Part shown: piece after piece, positions 32,099-39,859 of the stretch
Numbering within the stretch: the stretch's first letter is position 1
Layout: each line of letters starts with the position of its first letter
From: an uncultured Rubrobacteraceae bacterium
Lineage (GTDB): Bacteria; Actinomycetota; Rubrobacteria; Rubrobacterales; Rubrobacteraceae
DNA length: 47,773 nt
Reading direction: 5' to 3'
Assembly (NCBI GenBank): GCA_902806095.1
Contig: CADCVF010000014.1
Coordinates: 1 to 47,773 of the forward strand
Made by a program: the position numbers and the translations under genes
The notes under the pieces: generated by a model
Databases searched by the model: none
The model's input: only the letters and a program-made list of their open reading frames with translations
What the model was told of the DNA's origin: nothing

Positions 32099-32161
32099 CA
32101 TAAGTGGGATTATAGGTAGCATAAGTAGGGTTGTAAATGGTAGAAGTGGGGTCTGCCGGAT
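32099..32161. promoter_or_regulatory. Control array B: three 21-bp operator-like direct repeats
   Basis: CATAAGT (32099), CATAAGT (32120) and TAGAAGT (32141) are spaced exactly 21 bp, and the bases in between closely match array A (GATTATAGGT and GTTGTAAAT stretches). The first two boxes overlap the start points and the spacer of the leftward promoter, so a bound protein would block both. Confidence 0.65.
32109..32137 (-). promoter_or_regulatory. Leftward promoter of array B
   Basis: On the minus strand TTTACA (32137-32132) and TATAAT (32114-32109), 17 bp apart, identical to the hexamers of array A, would drive the dehydrogenase at 32,004 with a leader of about 100 bases. It faces and overlaps the rightward promoter. 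Confidence 0.65.
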
Positions 32162-32264
32162 ACCGCTACCGGGATCAGAGGCGTAGGCGAATGTGGGAAG
32201 GTTCCTGTGGCGGAGGACGTTGCCGTCATGGGAAGGATACCTGCACGCCGAGGAGGAACTAAGG

Positions 32265-33680
32265 ATGGCAGAGCAACACAGGTTCAGCCGGGGACGCTTT
32301 CTGCGACTCTCCGCGATGATGGCAGGTGGCGCGGTGCTGGTTGGGTGTAACCTCGAGGAGGGTGGCGGTCCTCCCGGTTCGGGCAATGGTGGAGGCGAGG
32401 ACGTCGACTTCAGCAAGATTCAGGCGGGCGGACAGAGCCAGGAGCTGGAGAAGCTGGCGGAGGACTGGAAGCCTTATGACGGCGAACCGGTAGAGATCTC
32501 GGTCTGGATGTACACTCCGGACGAGAGATCTTTGAACGCGTACAAGAAGGCGTTCGAGAAGAAGTACTCGAACATCAAGCTCAAGTACGTCATCTATCCG
32601 GAAGCAAACTACGTGACCAAGATCAACGTGGCGCTGCAGGCCCACAACCCTCCTGACGTAGCCATAGTAGAGGAAAAAGGCTGGATGAAGGCCGGCCTGG
32701 TCGCCGATCTCGCCCCGTTCTATGAAGCCTGGGGCATCCGCGTCGAGGATTTCGCCCCTGGCGGCGTGGGACGCTTTACGTTGGAAGATGGGCCAAAGCA
32801 GGGCGTCTTCGGCGTGGGCGACTTCCTCGCCGGCAACGTCATGATGTTCAACAAGGACCTCTTCGACCAGGCTGGTGCCGACTATCCGCCCGTGGATCGG
32901 TCGCTGGAGTGGCCTGAGTACGCCGAGCTCTGCCGCCAGGTGGCGCAGCCCAACGAAGACCCGACCAAAGCCGTTTACTGCGGCTCCGTGCCCGACTGGG
33001 GGTTCGGCATCTACGGGAAGTGGCTCTTCGGCCCCGACGGCCGGCGCGTCTTCGGCCACATGAACTCGGAGGAGCACATCGAGGCGTGGAACCTGGGCAG
33101 CGCGCTGGTGCGGGACAAGATCTCGCCGGGACAGATTCTCGACACGGTAGGTGAGCCCGACCTTTTCACCCAGAAGGGCACCGCGATGGTGTGGACGGAC
33201 TTCACGTTCGTCCGAGACTACGAGGCGGCAGGCATCAACTTCGGGATCGTGCCGTCGCCGGTGCAGACCGGCTCCGTGTCGTTCGTGGACACCTGGACCA
33301 CCGCGTGGGGCACGTTCGTCGAGTCCAAGAACCACCACGCAGCGCTGACCTTCCTGGAGTTCATGGGGACCGACGCGCAACGCATCAGGGCCGAGGTGTC
33401 GGTGGACCCGCCGCTCTCGCTCAAAATTGCCGAGGAGATCGACTACGGGGCGGGAGACCCGATCCAGGAGGAGTACCTGAAGGTGCTCGAAGCCGGCGCC
33501 AAGCCGCAGGTGTTCGTCCCTCCCCTGCCTGAGGGTGGGTGGGAGCCCGCCGAGGTTTACAATGACATGACAGTCCAGGGTAAGACCGACGCCAAGCCGA
33601 TCCTCGAAGCCGAAACCAAGCAGACGCAGCCGTTGCTCGACCAGGCGTGGAAAGACTGGGATGCGCTCGAGAGGAGCTAG
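32265..33680 (+). CDS. ABC transporter sugar-binding lipoprotein (family 1)
   Basis: 471 residues. A twin-arginine-like but imperfect signal (SRGRFLRLS) is followed by a lipobox AVLVGC, so it is probably lipidated and displayed outside the membrane. The mature part follows the extracellular sugar-binding fold: VEISVWMYTPDERSLNAYKKAFEK, then VALQAHNPPDVAIVEE, KDLFDQAGADYPP and later FLEFMGTDAQR. ATG 32265 has GAGGAGGAACT upstream; the frame open to 32193 lacks support. It is the first gene of an importer operon with two permeases, a small anchored protein and a GH43-type glycosidase, so the ligand is probably an oligosaccharide released from plant-type polysaccharide. No ATPase is encoded in the operon, so a shared MsiK-type ATPase is likely. 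Confidence 0.9.
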   Translation: MAEQHRFSRGRFLRLSAMMAGGAVLVGCNLEEGGGPPGSGNGGGEDVDFSKIQAGGQSQELEKLAEDWKPYDGEPVEISVWMYTPDERSLNAYKKAFEKKYSNIKLKYVIYPEANYVTKINVALQAHNPPDVAIVEEKGWMKAGLVADLAPFYEAWGIRVEDFAPGGVGRFTLEDGPKQGVFGVGDFLAGNVMMFNKDLFDQAGADYPPVDRSLEWPEYAELCRQVAQPNEDPTKAVYCGSVPDWGFGIYGKWLFGPDGRRVFGHMNSEEHIEAWNLGSALVRDKISPGQILDTVGEPDLFTQKGTAMVWTDFTFVRDYEAAGINFGIVPSPVQTGSVSFVDTWTTAWGTFVESKNHHAALTFLEFMGTDAQRIRAEVSVDPPLSLKIAEEIDYGAGDPIQEEYLKVLEAGAKPQVFVPPLPEGGWEPAEVYNDMTVQGKTDAKPILEAETKQTQPLLDQAWKDWDALERS

Positions 33681-33716
33681 CGGGAGCAGCCGGATGGGAA
33701 CACCGGAGGTGCCTGA

Positions 33717-34682
33717 ATGAGCATGCCTTCACAGCAGTTGGGTAAGCAGGAGATCGCGCACCCCCAACCCCGCCGTAGCAGGGCCGCTGCGAAGGAAGAG
33801 CGGGTCGCCTATCTGTTCCTGATGCCCTGGTTCGCGGGGCTATTCCTGTTCCTCGGGGTGCCGCTGGTGTACTCGCTGTACATCAGCATGACCGACAGGC
33901 GTTTGATCAGTGCCGGCAAGGCGCACTTCGTGGGCCTCCAGAACTACGTCTACATGTTCACCAAGGACGCCTTCTTCTACAAGTCCCTTCTCATAACGAT
34001 GAAGTGGATACTGATGAGCACGCCGCTCTTCCTGGTCGTCGGGCTGCTGATCTCACTCCTGCTCAATCAGAAGTACTTCGGGATGAACGTGTTCCGTACG
34101 ATCCTCTACATCCCGGCCGTCGTCTCAGGCGTGGCCGTTGCGGTCCTCTGGCTGAACCTCCTCAATCCCGAGCTGGGCGTCGTGAACTACGTGCTGATAC
34201 AGCTCGGCGTGGACAACCCACCGTACTGGCTGGAGGACCCCGAGTGGGCGATGCCCGCGGTCGTCCTGATGGGCTTGTGGGGCGTGGGCGGAATGGCGAT
34301 CATCTACCTGGCGGGCCTGCAGAACATCCCGCCGCACCTGTACGAGGCGGCCACCATAGACGGCGCAGGCGCCTGGGGGAAGTTCCGCTACGTAACGCTG
34401 CCGATGCTCTCCCCCACCATCTTCTTCCTGGTCCTCAACGCCGTAATCGATGCGCTACTGATCTTCGGTCCACTGTTCGTGCTTACCGGCGGAACGGGCG
34501 GGGGCGGACCTGACAATTCACTGCTCTTCTACATGCTGTACCTGTATCGGATCTCGTTCGTTCAGGGGTTCATGGGCTACGGCACGGCACTCGCCTGGAT
34601 CCTCACGATCATCGGCGTGCTCATGGTCGTCATCATGATGAAGCTGGAGCGGCGCTTCGTGTTCTACGAGTCGGAGGAGTAG
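33717..34682 (+). CDS. ABC sugar transporter permease (MalF/UgpA type)
   Basis: 321 residues with six membrane segments; the first follows a basic N-terminus (RRSRAAAKEERVAYLFLMPWFAG). The EAA loop that contacts the ATPase is YEAATIDGAGAWGKFRYVTLPMLSPT near residue 205. GGAGGT precedes ATG 33717. It pairs with the next gene to form the heterodimeric channel for the binding protein at 32265. Confidence 0.9.
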   Translation: MSMPSQQLGKQEIAHPQPRRSRAAAKEERVAYLFLMPWFAGLFLFLGVPLVYSLYISMTDRRLISAGKAHFVGLQNYVYMFTKDAFFYKSLLITMKWILMSTPLFLVVGLLISLLLNQKYFGMNVFRTILYIPAVVSGVAVAVLWLNLLNPELGVVNYVLIQLGVDNPPYWLEDPEWAMPAVVLMGLWGVGGMAIIYLAGLQNIPPHLYEAATIDGAGAWGKFRYVTLPMLSPTIFFLVLNAVIDALLIFGPLFVLTGGTGGGGPDNSLLFYMLYLYRISFVQGFMGYGTALAWILTIIGVLMVVIMMKLERRFVFYESEE

Positions 34683-34685
34683 GAG

Positions 34686-35576
34686 ATGGCACAGCGTGCT
34701 GCGGAGAGGCCGGTCGTTACAGCGCAATCCCCACGGGTGCGGCGGTTCCCGCGGATGTTGCACGCCGTGTTCGTGTACACCATGCTCACCTTGGCGAGCC
34801 TGTTCATCCTGCTGCCGGTGGGCTGGATGCTGGCCGCCGCGCTCAAGCCGGATACCGTGCCGGTCTTCACCTTCCCGCCTGAGTGGTTCCCGACCGAGTA
34901 CTGGCACTGGCAGACGTTCAGGACGGCCCTCTTCCAGGAAGAGTTCCTCCGCTACGCGGCAAACAGCGGCTTCCTGGTGGTCATGACGGTTCTAGGGGCG
35001 GTGCTCTCCTCCTCCCTGATCGCGTTCCCCTTCGCCCGGCTGCGGTTCCGCGGCAAGAACTTCCTCTTCACGTTCCTGATAGCCACGATGCTGCTGCCGG
35101 CGCCCGTGCTGCTCATACCCCAGTTCCTACTCTTTTACCAGATCGGCTGGTACGGAACCTACTACCCGCTCTGGGTACCGACCTTCGCGGGCAACGCGTT
35201 CTTTATCTTCCTAATGAGGCAGTACATGCGCTCGATCCCCATAGAGCTGGACGAGGCAGCGAGGGTAGACGGCGCCGGCTACTGGACGATCTACTGGCGG
35301 ATAATTATGCCCCTGTGCGTGCCGGTGCTGACGGTGGCGGCCGTGTTCCAATTCATGTGGACGTGGAACGATTTCTTCGGACCCCTGATCTACCTCGACG
35401 ACCCCGAAAAGTTCACGGTAGCCCTCGCCCTCGCCAGGCTGGTGCAGCGCGTCGGCACGGAGTGGAACCAGGTCATGGCCGCCAATCTCATCGTCATGAT
35501 CCCCGTCCTGATCATCTACTTCTTCGCCCAGGACAAGCTGATCGGCGGTATCGCCAACGTGGGCCTCAAAGGATAG
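34686..35576 (+). CDS. ABC sugar transporter permease (MalG/UgpE type)
   Basis: 296 residues with six membrane segments. The EAA loop is LDEAARVDGAGYWTIYWRIIMPLCVPVL, followed by FMWTWNDFFGPLIYL, typical of the second permease of carbohydrate uptake systems. It starts 3 bp after the first permease stop and is translationally coupled to it. Confidence 0.9.
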   Translation: MAQRAAERPVVTAQSPRVRRFPRMLHAVFVYTMLTLASLFILLPVGWMLAAALKPDTVPVFTFPPEWFPTEYWHWQTFRTALFQEEFLRYAANSGFLVVMTVLGAVLSSSLIAFPFARLRFRGKNFLFTFLIATMLLPAPVLLIPQFLLFYQIGWYGTYYPLWVPTFAGNAFFIFLMRQYMRSIPIELDEAARVDGAGYWTIYWRIIMPLCVPVLTVAAVFQFMWTWNDFFGPLIYLDDPEKFTVALALARLVQRVGTEWNQVMAANLIVMIPVLIIYFFAQDKLIGGIANVGLKG

Positions 35577-35595
35577 TTCGGCCCCGCACAGGAAT

Positions 35596-36084
35596 GTGAG
35601 GGCGCTGCGCATAGCTCTGTTGCTGGTCGTCACGGCGGAAGTGTGCCTGCTCATACTGGCGCTCGCGCCGCCCGAGAACACACTTCCAGCCGACTCGGAC
35701 TTGCCGAGAGAGCAGCGCGTAAGCGGGTGGCGGAAGGCCGCCGAACTCGCCCGCACGGACACCTTCGAGCTGACCTACGTGCCAGGAGACGTAAGACCCG
35801 AGTTGACGGTGCGCGGCATCCCTGGAGATAGCTCGCGCCCGCTCGCCGCCGAGTACGGGAACGGTCTACTCATGAGACAGGCGCACATAGACATTGATCC
35901 CCAGCTGGAGGATGAACCCGCGGAGGTGAAGGGGGCCAATGACGCCTGGTGGGGCATGATCAGGGAGAAAAGGTACCTCTATGTAAAGAGAGGCAAAACT
36001 CTGGTAATCATGTCTGGCCTGCCGAGGGAGGATCTGATCCAGACCGCAGGCTCGCTGAGACTCGTGGAGGTCAACAATGGCTAG
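35596..36084 (+). CDS. Small membrane-anchored protein of unknown function
   Basis: 162 residues from GTG 35596. Residues 5-25 are hydrophobic (LRIALLLVVTAEVCLLILALAPP) and likely anchor it or act as a signal. The outer part is mixed, with SGWRKAAELARTDTFELTYVPGDVRPELTVRG and LYVKRGKTLVIMSGLPREDLIQTAGSLRLVEV, which looks like a small alpha/beta domain; no family recognised. It sits 19 bp behind the permeases and its end overlaps the next start by 8 bp (ATGGCTAG), so it is part of the operon and may be an accessory component of uptake or of the glycosidase. Confidence 0.6.
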   Translation: MRALRIALLLVVTAEVCLLILALAPPENTLPADSDLPREQRVSGWRKAAELARTDTFELTYVPGDVRPELTVRGIPGDSSRPLAAEYGNGLLMRQAHIDIDPQLEDEPAEVKGANDAWWGMIREKRYLYVKRGKTLVIMSGLPREDLIQTAGSLRLVEVNNG

Positions 36085-36196
36085 GTGGCGCGCCGTCGTG
36101 GCGCTGGCGGCCCTGGCTCTCTTGCTCGCGGCATTTCTACTCGCCATACCTTCCGTACGTGCAGCGTTGCCTGGCATGACCCAACGCGCTGAATAG
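36077..36196 (+). CDS. 39-codon signal/anchor segment ending in an amber codon, in frame with the GH43 domain
   Basis: ATG 36077 is preceded by a clear GGAGG with six-base spacing. The 39 residues begin MARWRAVVALAALALLLAAF and form one hydrophobic span or signal peptide, then LPGMTQRAE and TAG at 36194-36196. The next codon continues in the same frame as the glycosidase domain with no other start codon before it. Read as one gene with the following entry, this is the N-terminus of a secreted or anchored GH43 protein broken by a single stop. It may also be a real microprotein. Confidence 0.6.
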   Translation: MARWRAVVALAALALLLAAFLLAIPSVRAALPGMTQRAE

Positions 36197-37150
36197 ACGA
36201 ACCCCGTTGTACGCTGGGACTTCGCGGACCCGCATGTCATAAAGGCCGGCGACGGCTGGTACTACGCTTACTCGACCGAGAACCTGACCTACGAACGCCT
36301 GGCGTACATCCAGGCCGCGCGCTCCAGGGACCTCGTGAACTGGGAGCTGCTTCCTGACGCCATGCCCGAGAAGCCGGAGTGGTCCGACACCACCCGCGAC
36401 TTCTGGGCCCCGGGCGTCATCGAGGCCGACGGCAGGTACTATGTGTACTTCTCGGGCATCCGCGACGGTACCGAGGGCATGTGTCTCGGGGTGGCCACGT
36501 CAGGGACGCCCGGTGGACCGTTCGAGCCCGAGGGCGAGCCGCTGCGGTGCGGTGACGGCTTCGTGAACATAGACCCCATGCCCTTCGACGACCCGAAGAC
36601 GGGCAAGCGCCTGTTGTACTGGGGTTCGGACAGCTCGCCGATCATGGTGCAGGAGCTTGCCGAGGACCGGGTGAGCTTCGCGCCGGGTTCAAGCCCGAAG
36701 GAGTTGATCTGTCCCAGCGGCCTGCAGCAGTACGAGCGCCTGATCGAGGGTGCGTTCGTCGTCTACAGAGACCCTTACTACTACCTCTTCTATTCGGGCG
36801 ACAACTGCTGCGTCGTGCCCGTGAACTACGCGGTGATGGTCGCCCGTTCGCGCAGCGCCACGGGCCCGTTCGAGAAGAAGGCCGACGTGACGGGCGAGTT
36901 CGGCGGCAGCGTGATCCTGCAGCAGAACGACCGGTGGGAAGGTCCCGGTCACAACTCGGTCGTCAGGGACGAAGAGGGCAGAGATTGGATCTTCTACCAC
37001 GCCATAGACCCCGACGACCGCTACAACCCGGGTACCGAGGCGTCCAAACGACCGATGCTCATGGACCAAATCGTGTACCGCTCCGGCTGGCCCGAGATCG
37101 CAGAGTCTTCACCCTCTACTACAGAAAGGCAAGGCCCGCTGGTGCGCTGA
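36197..37150 (+). CDS. GH43-type glycosidase domain, interrupted upstream by an in-frame amber codon
   Basis: 317 codons in frame with the preceding 39-codon segment. The five-bladed beta-propeller features are present: the first blade RWDFADPHVIKAGDGWYYAYST holds the catalytic-base aspartate in ADPH; DFWAPGVIEADGRYYVYFSG is the second blade; FVNIDPMPF has the pKa-modulating Asp; LIEGAFVVY has the catalytic acid Glu. Members hydrolyse arabinan, arabinoxylan or xylosides. No ATG, GTG or TTG occurs between the TAG (36194) and GTG 36335; starting at 36335 would delete the first blade and the catalytic base. So the gene is either a recent pseudogene, needs stop-codon readthrough, or carries a sequencing error. 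Confidence 0.75.
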   Translation, partial: TNPVVRWDFADPHVIKAGDGWYYAYSTENLTYERLAYIQAARSRDLVNWELLPDAMPEKPEWSDTTRDFWAPGVIEADGRYYVYFSGIRDGTEGMCLGVATSGTPGGPFEPEGEPLRCGDGFVNIDPMPFDDPKTGKRLLYWGSDSSPIMVQELAEDRVSFAPGSSPKELICPSGLQQYERLIEGAFVVYRDPYYYLFYSGDNCCVVPVNYAVMVARSRSATGPFEKKADVTGEFGGSVILQQNDRWEGPGHNSVVRDEEGRDWIFYHAIDPDDRYNPGTEASKRPMLMDQIVYRSGWPEIAESSPSTTERQGPLVR

Positions 37151-37207
37151 CGGTGTATCGTCGTATGGCGCCTCGTGAAAGGCAACGGAGTCTCCATTCG
37201 GTTTCGC

Positions 37208-37999
37208 TTACCCCATCCGTGACCGCAGGTGTCGGGCGACCTCGGGGAGGATCTCCCTGGCGTTGCCCCTGATACCACACTCCATCGCCATGTAGCCATC
37301 GAAACCGATGTCGCGCAGCGCCCCGAAGGCCCCGGCGAAGTCGGTGTGCCCTGCACCCGGTTGGAGGCGGTTGCTGTCGGCGAGATGGACGTGGGCCATG
37401 TGGCCGTTCGCCTGGCGGATGGCTTCGTCGAGATCGTCCTCCTCGATGTTCATGTGGAAGAGGTCGCCCATGACTTTGATGGAAGGACGTCCGATTGCCT
37501 CGCATAGCTCGACTGCCTGCTCTACGCGGTTCAGCATGTGGTCCTCGTAGCGGTTGAGCGGCTCGAGCAGCACGAGCGCCCCCACGCTCTCCGCGTGCAC
37601 GCCAAGCTCCTCCAGGGCTTCCAGCAGAACACGACGGTCCTCTTCCTCCGTGCGGGGCACCTCGAAGGGGGGCAGACGCCTGGTGGCGAGGCCGAAGGCT
37701 GCGGGTGTGATCGCGCCCCTCCCACCTAGCTCGGCTATTCCTGACAGCAGGTGCTTCATGTGCTCTATGGCCTCGCGGCGGCGCTCCTCTTCGAAATCCC
37801 CGATAAACCGGTCGGAGATCACGCACACGCTAGAGAACACGACTCCCCTATCACGCGCGGCCCTCAGGTCGTCGAGCCGCCCGCGCCAGCCATCTGTCCC
37901 CTGCAGCTCGATGCCGTCGAAGCCTGCTGAGGCGGCGAACTCCCACTTCTCCAGGATGCTCTCGCCCGGGAGTAGCTGCTCCTGGCACACCAGCTTCAC
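37208..37999 (-). CDS. Sugar phosphate isomerase/epimerase (TIM barrel)
   Basis: 263 residues, a paralogue of the protein at 21,142-21,930: LVLLEPLNRYEDHMLNR, MGDLFHMNIEEDD, HVHLADSNRLQPGAGHTDF and MAMECGIRG match motif for motif. These hold the metal ligands and the general acid/base glutamates. The gene is last in the ROK-SBP-permease-permease operon, 10 bp after the permease stop, and is convergent with the GH43 gene. It probably converts an imported sugar; the exact reaction is unknown. Confidence 0.86.
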   Translation of the reverse strand: MKLVCQEQLLPGESILEKWEFAASAGFDGIELQGTDGWRGRLDDLRAARDRGVVFSSVCVISDRFIGDFEEERRREAIEHMKHLLSGIAELGGRGAITPAAFGLATRRLPPFEVPRTEEEDRRVLLEALEELGVHAESVGALVLLEPLNRYEDHMLNRVEQAVELCEAIGRPSIKVMGDLFHMNIEEDDLDEAIRQANGHMAHVHLADSNRLQPGAGHTDFAGAFGALRDIGFDGYMAMECGIRGNAREILPEVARHLRSRMG

Positions 38000-38009
38000 G
38001 CCTGACGCC

Positions 38010-38894
38010 TCATCCCTTCAAGGCGCCGGTCGTGAGGCCTTTGATAAAGAACCGCTGGAAGATCAGGAAGAAGATCAGCACGGGGACGGTCATTATCAGG
38101 CTTGCGGCGGCCAGAAGCTCGTACTCCCCCGACCGCCCGCCCGCGAACAGGTAGAGCCCGGTGGCGAGCATCTGGTTGTCCGACCCCTGCAAGTACACCA
38201 GGGCCAGCACGAAGTTGTTCCAGGTCTGGAAGAAGACCAGTACCGCAAGCACCGCCACGCCCGGGGCCGACAGCGGGAGCATCACGCGCCAGAAAGCCTG
38301 AAACTCGTTGCACCCGTCCACGCGGGCGGCGTCGGCGAGGTCTTCGGGCAGGTCCATGTAGAAAGAGCGCATCAGGAACACGCCGAGGGGCACGCCGAAC
38401 CCGCTGGCGCCCGCTATGGCGGGAAGAATGACCGCGGCTTTCGTGCCCAAAAGACCCAGGTCCCTCAGCTCGTAGAACAGCGGGATCATCACCGAGAAGA
38501 ACGGGATCATTAGGCCAAGGATGAACACGAAGAAAATGAGATTGTTTCCGGGAAATTGGAAGCGGGCCAGGCCGTAGCCGGCCAGCGACGAGAGGGCCAC
38601 CACACCGGCCACGGTGATGCCGGTGATCACGACGGTGTTCCAGAAGTACCCGCCAAAGCCCCCGAGCGTCCACGCGTCGTAGAAGTTGATGGGGTTGAAC
38701 GAGCTGAACAGCGTGAACGGGTTCGCGGTCACGTCCAGCGGGTCTTTGAGGGAAGTAGAGACGATCAGAAGCAGCGGGTACAGGCTGAGGAGGGCGAACA
38801 GCAGCAGCACCACGTACTTGCCAGTGGAGCCCAGCCACCGTCTCGGTGCGCCGGTGGAGGCGGTGGACGCTATTCCTTGTCGCGGTTCAGTCAT
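38010..38894 (-). CDS. ABC sugar transporter permease (MalG type)
   Basis: 294 residues, six membrane segments. The EAA loop is LADAARVDGCNEFQAFWRVMLPLSAPGV, then FFQTWNNFVLALVYLQG. Its first 8 bp overlap the upstream permease gene (ATGACTGA), so translation is coupled. It forms the channel with the MalF-type partner for the binding protein at 39,860. Confidence 0.9.
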   Translation of the reverse strand: MTEPRQGIASTASTGAPRRWLGSTGKYVVLLLFALLSLYPLLLIVSTSLKDPLDVTANPFTLFSSFNPINFYDAWTLGGFGGYFWNTVVITGITVAGVVALSSLAGYGLARFQFPGNNLIFFVFILGLMIPFFSVMIPLFYELRDLGLLGTKAAVILPAIAGASGFGVPLGVFLMRSFYMDLPEDLADAARVDGCNEFQAFWRVMLPLSAPGVAVLAVLVFFQTWNNFVLALVYLQGSDNQMLATGLYLFAGGRSGEYELLAAASLIMTVPVLIFFLIFQRFFIKGLTTGALKG

Positions 38895-39846
38895 TTCTCT
38901 GGCGCTCCCTCAGTCGGACGAACACGACCGCCGAGACCAGGGACAGGACGGTGATCAGCATCGCCAGCGCGGAGCCGTAGCCCGCCTGGTTCTGCTGGAA
39001 CGCCGAGCTGTACGTGTACGTGGCGAGCACCTCGCTGGCGTGCCCCGGTCCTCCCCCGGTCATTACAAAGACGTTGTCGAAAACCGCGAAGCCGCCGATG
39101 AGCGTGATAGACGTCACCATCGTGATCACCGGGGCGATCTGCGGGATGATGATGTACCAGGCCCGCTGGAACCAGCTGGCCCCGTCCAACATGGAAGCCT
39201 CCACCTGGCTCTCGTCCACGCTCTGAAGGGCCGCGAACAGCACGACCACGACGAACCCGACGGCGCCGGGGATGGCCGAGATCAGAACCGCGTACAGCGC
39301 CGTCCCCGGCTCTCCCAACCAGCCGCGGCTGATCTGCTCGAGCCCGATGCTGTCGAGGAACCTGTTCAGCGGGCCGAAGATGGGATGGTAGATCCACTGC
39401 CACACGATGGCCACGACGACCAGCGGAAGCACGAATGGGAGAAAGTAGACGGTCCTGAAGAAGAGGGACCCGCGGGCCCCACTCCAGAGGATGATCGCCA
39501 GGAAAAGCCCGATGATCACGGGGGATGCCGTCCCGACGAGCACCCAAACGGCGTTGTTCCAGAACGCTTGGAGGACTGCCCCGTCGCCGAACATCCTCGC
39601 GTAGTTCGAGAGCCCGACGAAGTCCTTGTTCGCCGTGGCGCCGTTCCAGTTGGTGAGGCTGAGGTAGATCGTGGTCAGGAAGGGATAGAGCATGAAGACA
39701 AGGTAGAGGGCCAGCGCGGGTGAGATGAACACGATCGCGTAGTAGAGCTGCTGACGGCGCAGCGGCGGCACGTACAGATGACGCTCGACGAAGCCTCGTT
39801 TGGGCCGGTTCACCCGTGTGGCTCCGCCTTCCATACCGGCTTGCAT
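38887..39846 (-). CDS. ABC sugar transporter permease (MalF type)
   Basis: 319 residues, six membrane segments; the basic RHLYVPPLRRQQLYYAIVFISPAL leads into the first. The ATPase contact loop lies around EASMLDGASWFQRAWYIIIPQIAPVI. AAGGGG precedes ATG 39846. It is 13 bp after the binding-protein stop. No ATPase is encoded in this operon either. Confidence 0.9.
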   Translation of the reverse strand: MQAGMEGGATRVNRPKRGFVERHLYVPPLRRQQLYYAIVFISPALALYLVFMLYPFLTTIYLSLTNWNGATANKDFVGLSNYARMFGDGAVLQAFWNNAVWVLVGTASPVIIGLFLAIILWSGARGSLFFRTVYFLPFVLPLVVVAIVWQWIYHPIFGPLNRFLDSIGLEQISRGWLGEPGTALYAVLISAIPGAVGFVVVVLFAALQSVDESQVEASMLDGASWFQRAWYIIIPQIAPVITMVTSITLIGGFAVFDNVFVMTGGGPGHASEVLATYTYSSAFQQNQAGYGSALAMLITVLSLVSAVVFVRLRERQRND

Positions 39847-39859
39847 TCCGATCCCCTTC

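Noticed and set aside
32101-32264. Riboswitch in the long leader of the sugar ABC operon
   Set aside because: I looked for cobalamin, TPP, SAM, glycine and fluoride-type cores and saw no convincing conserved elements.
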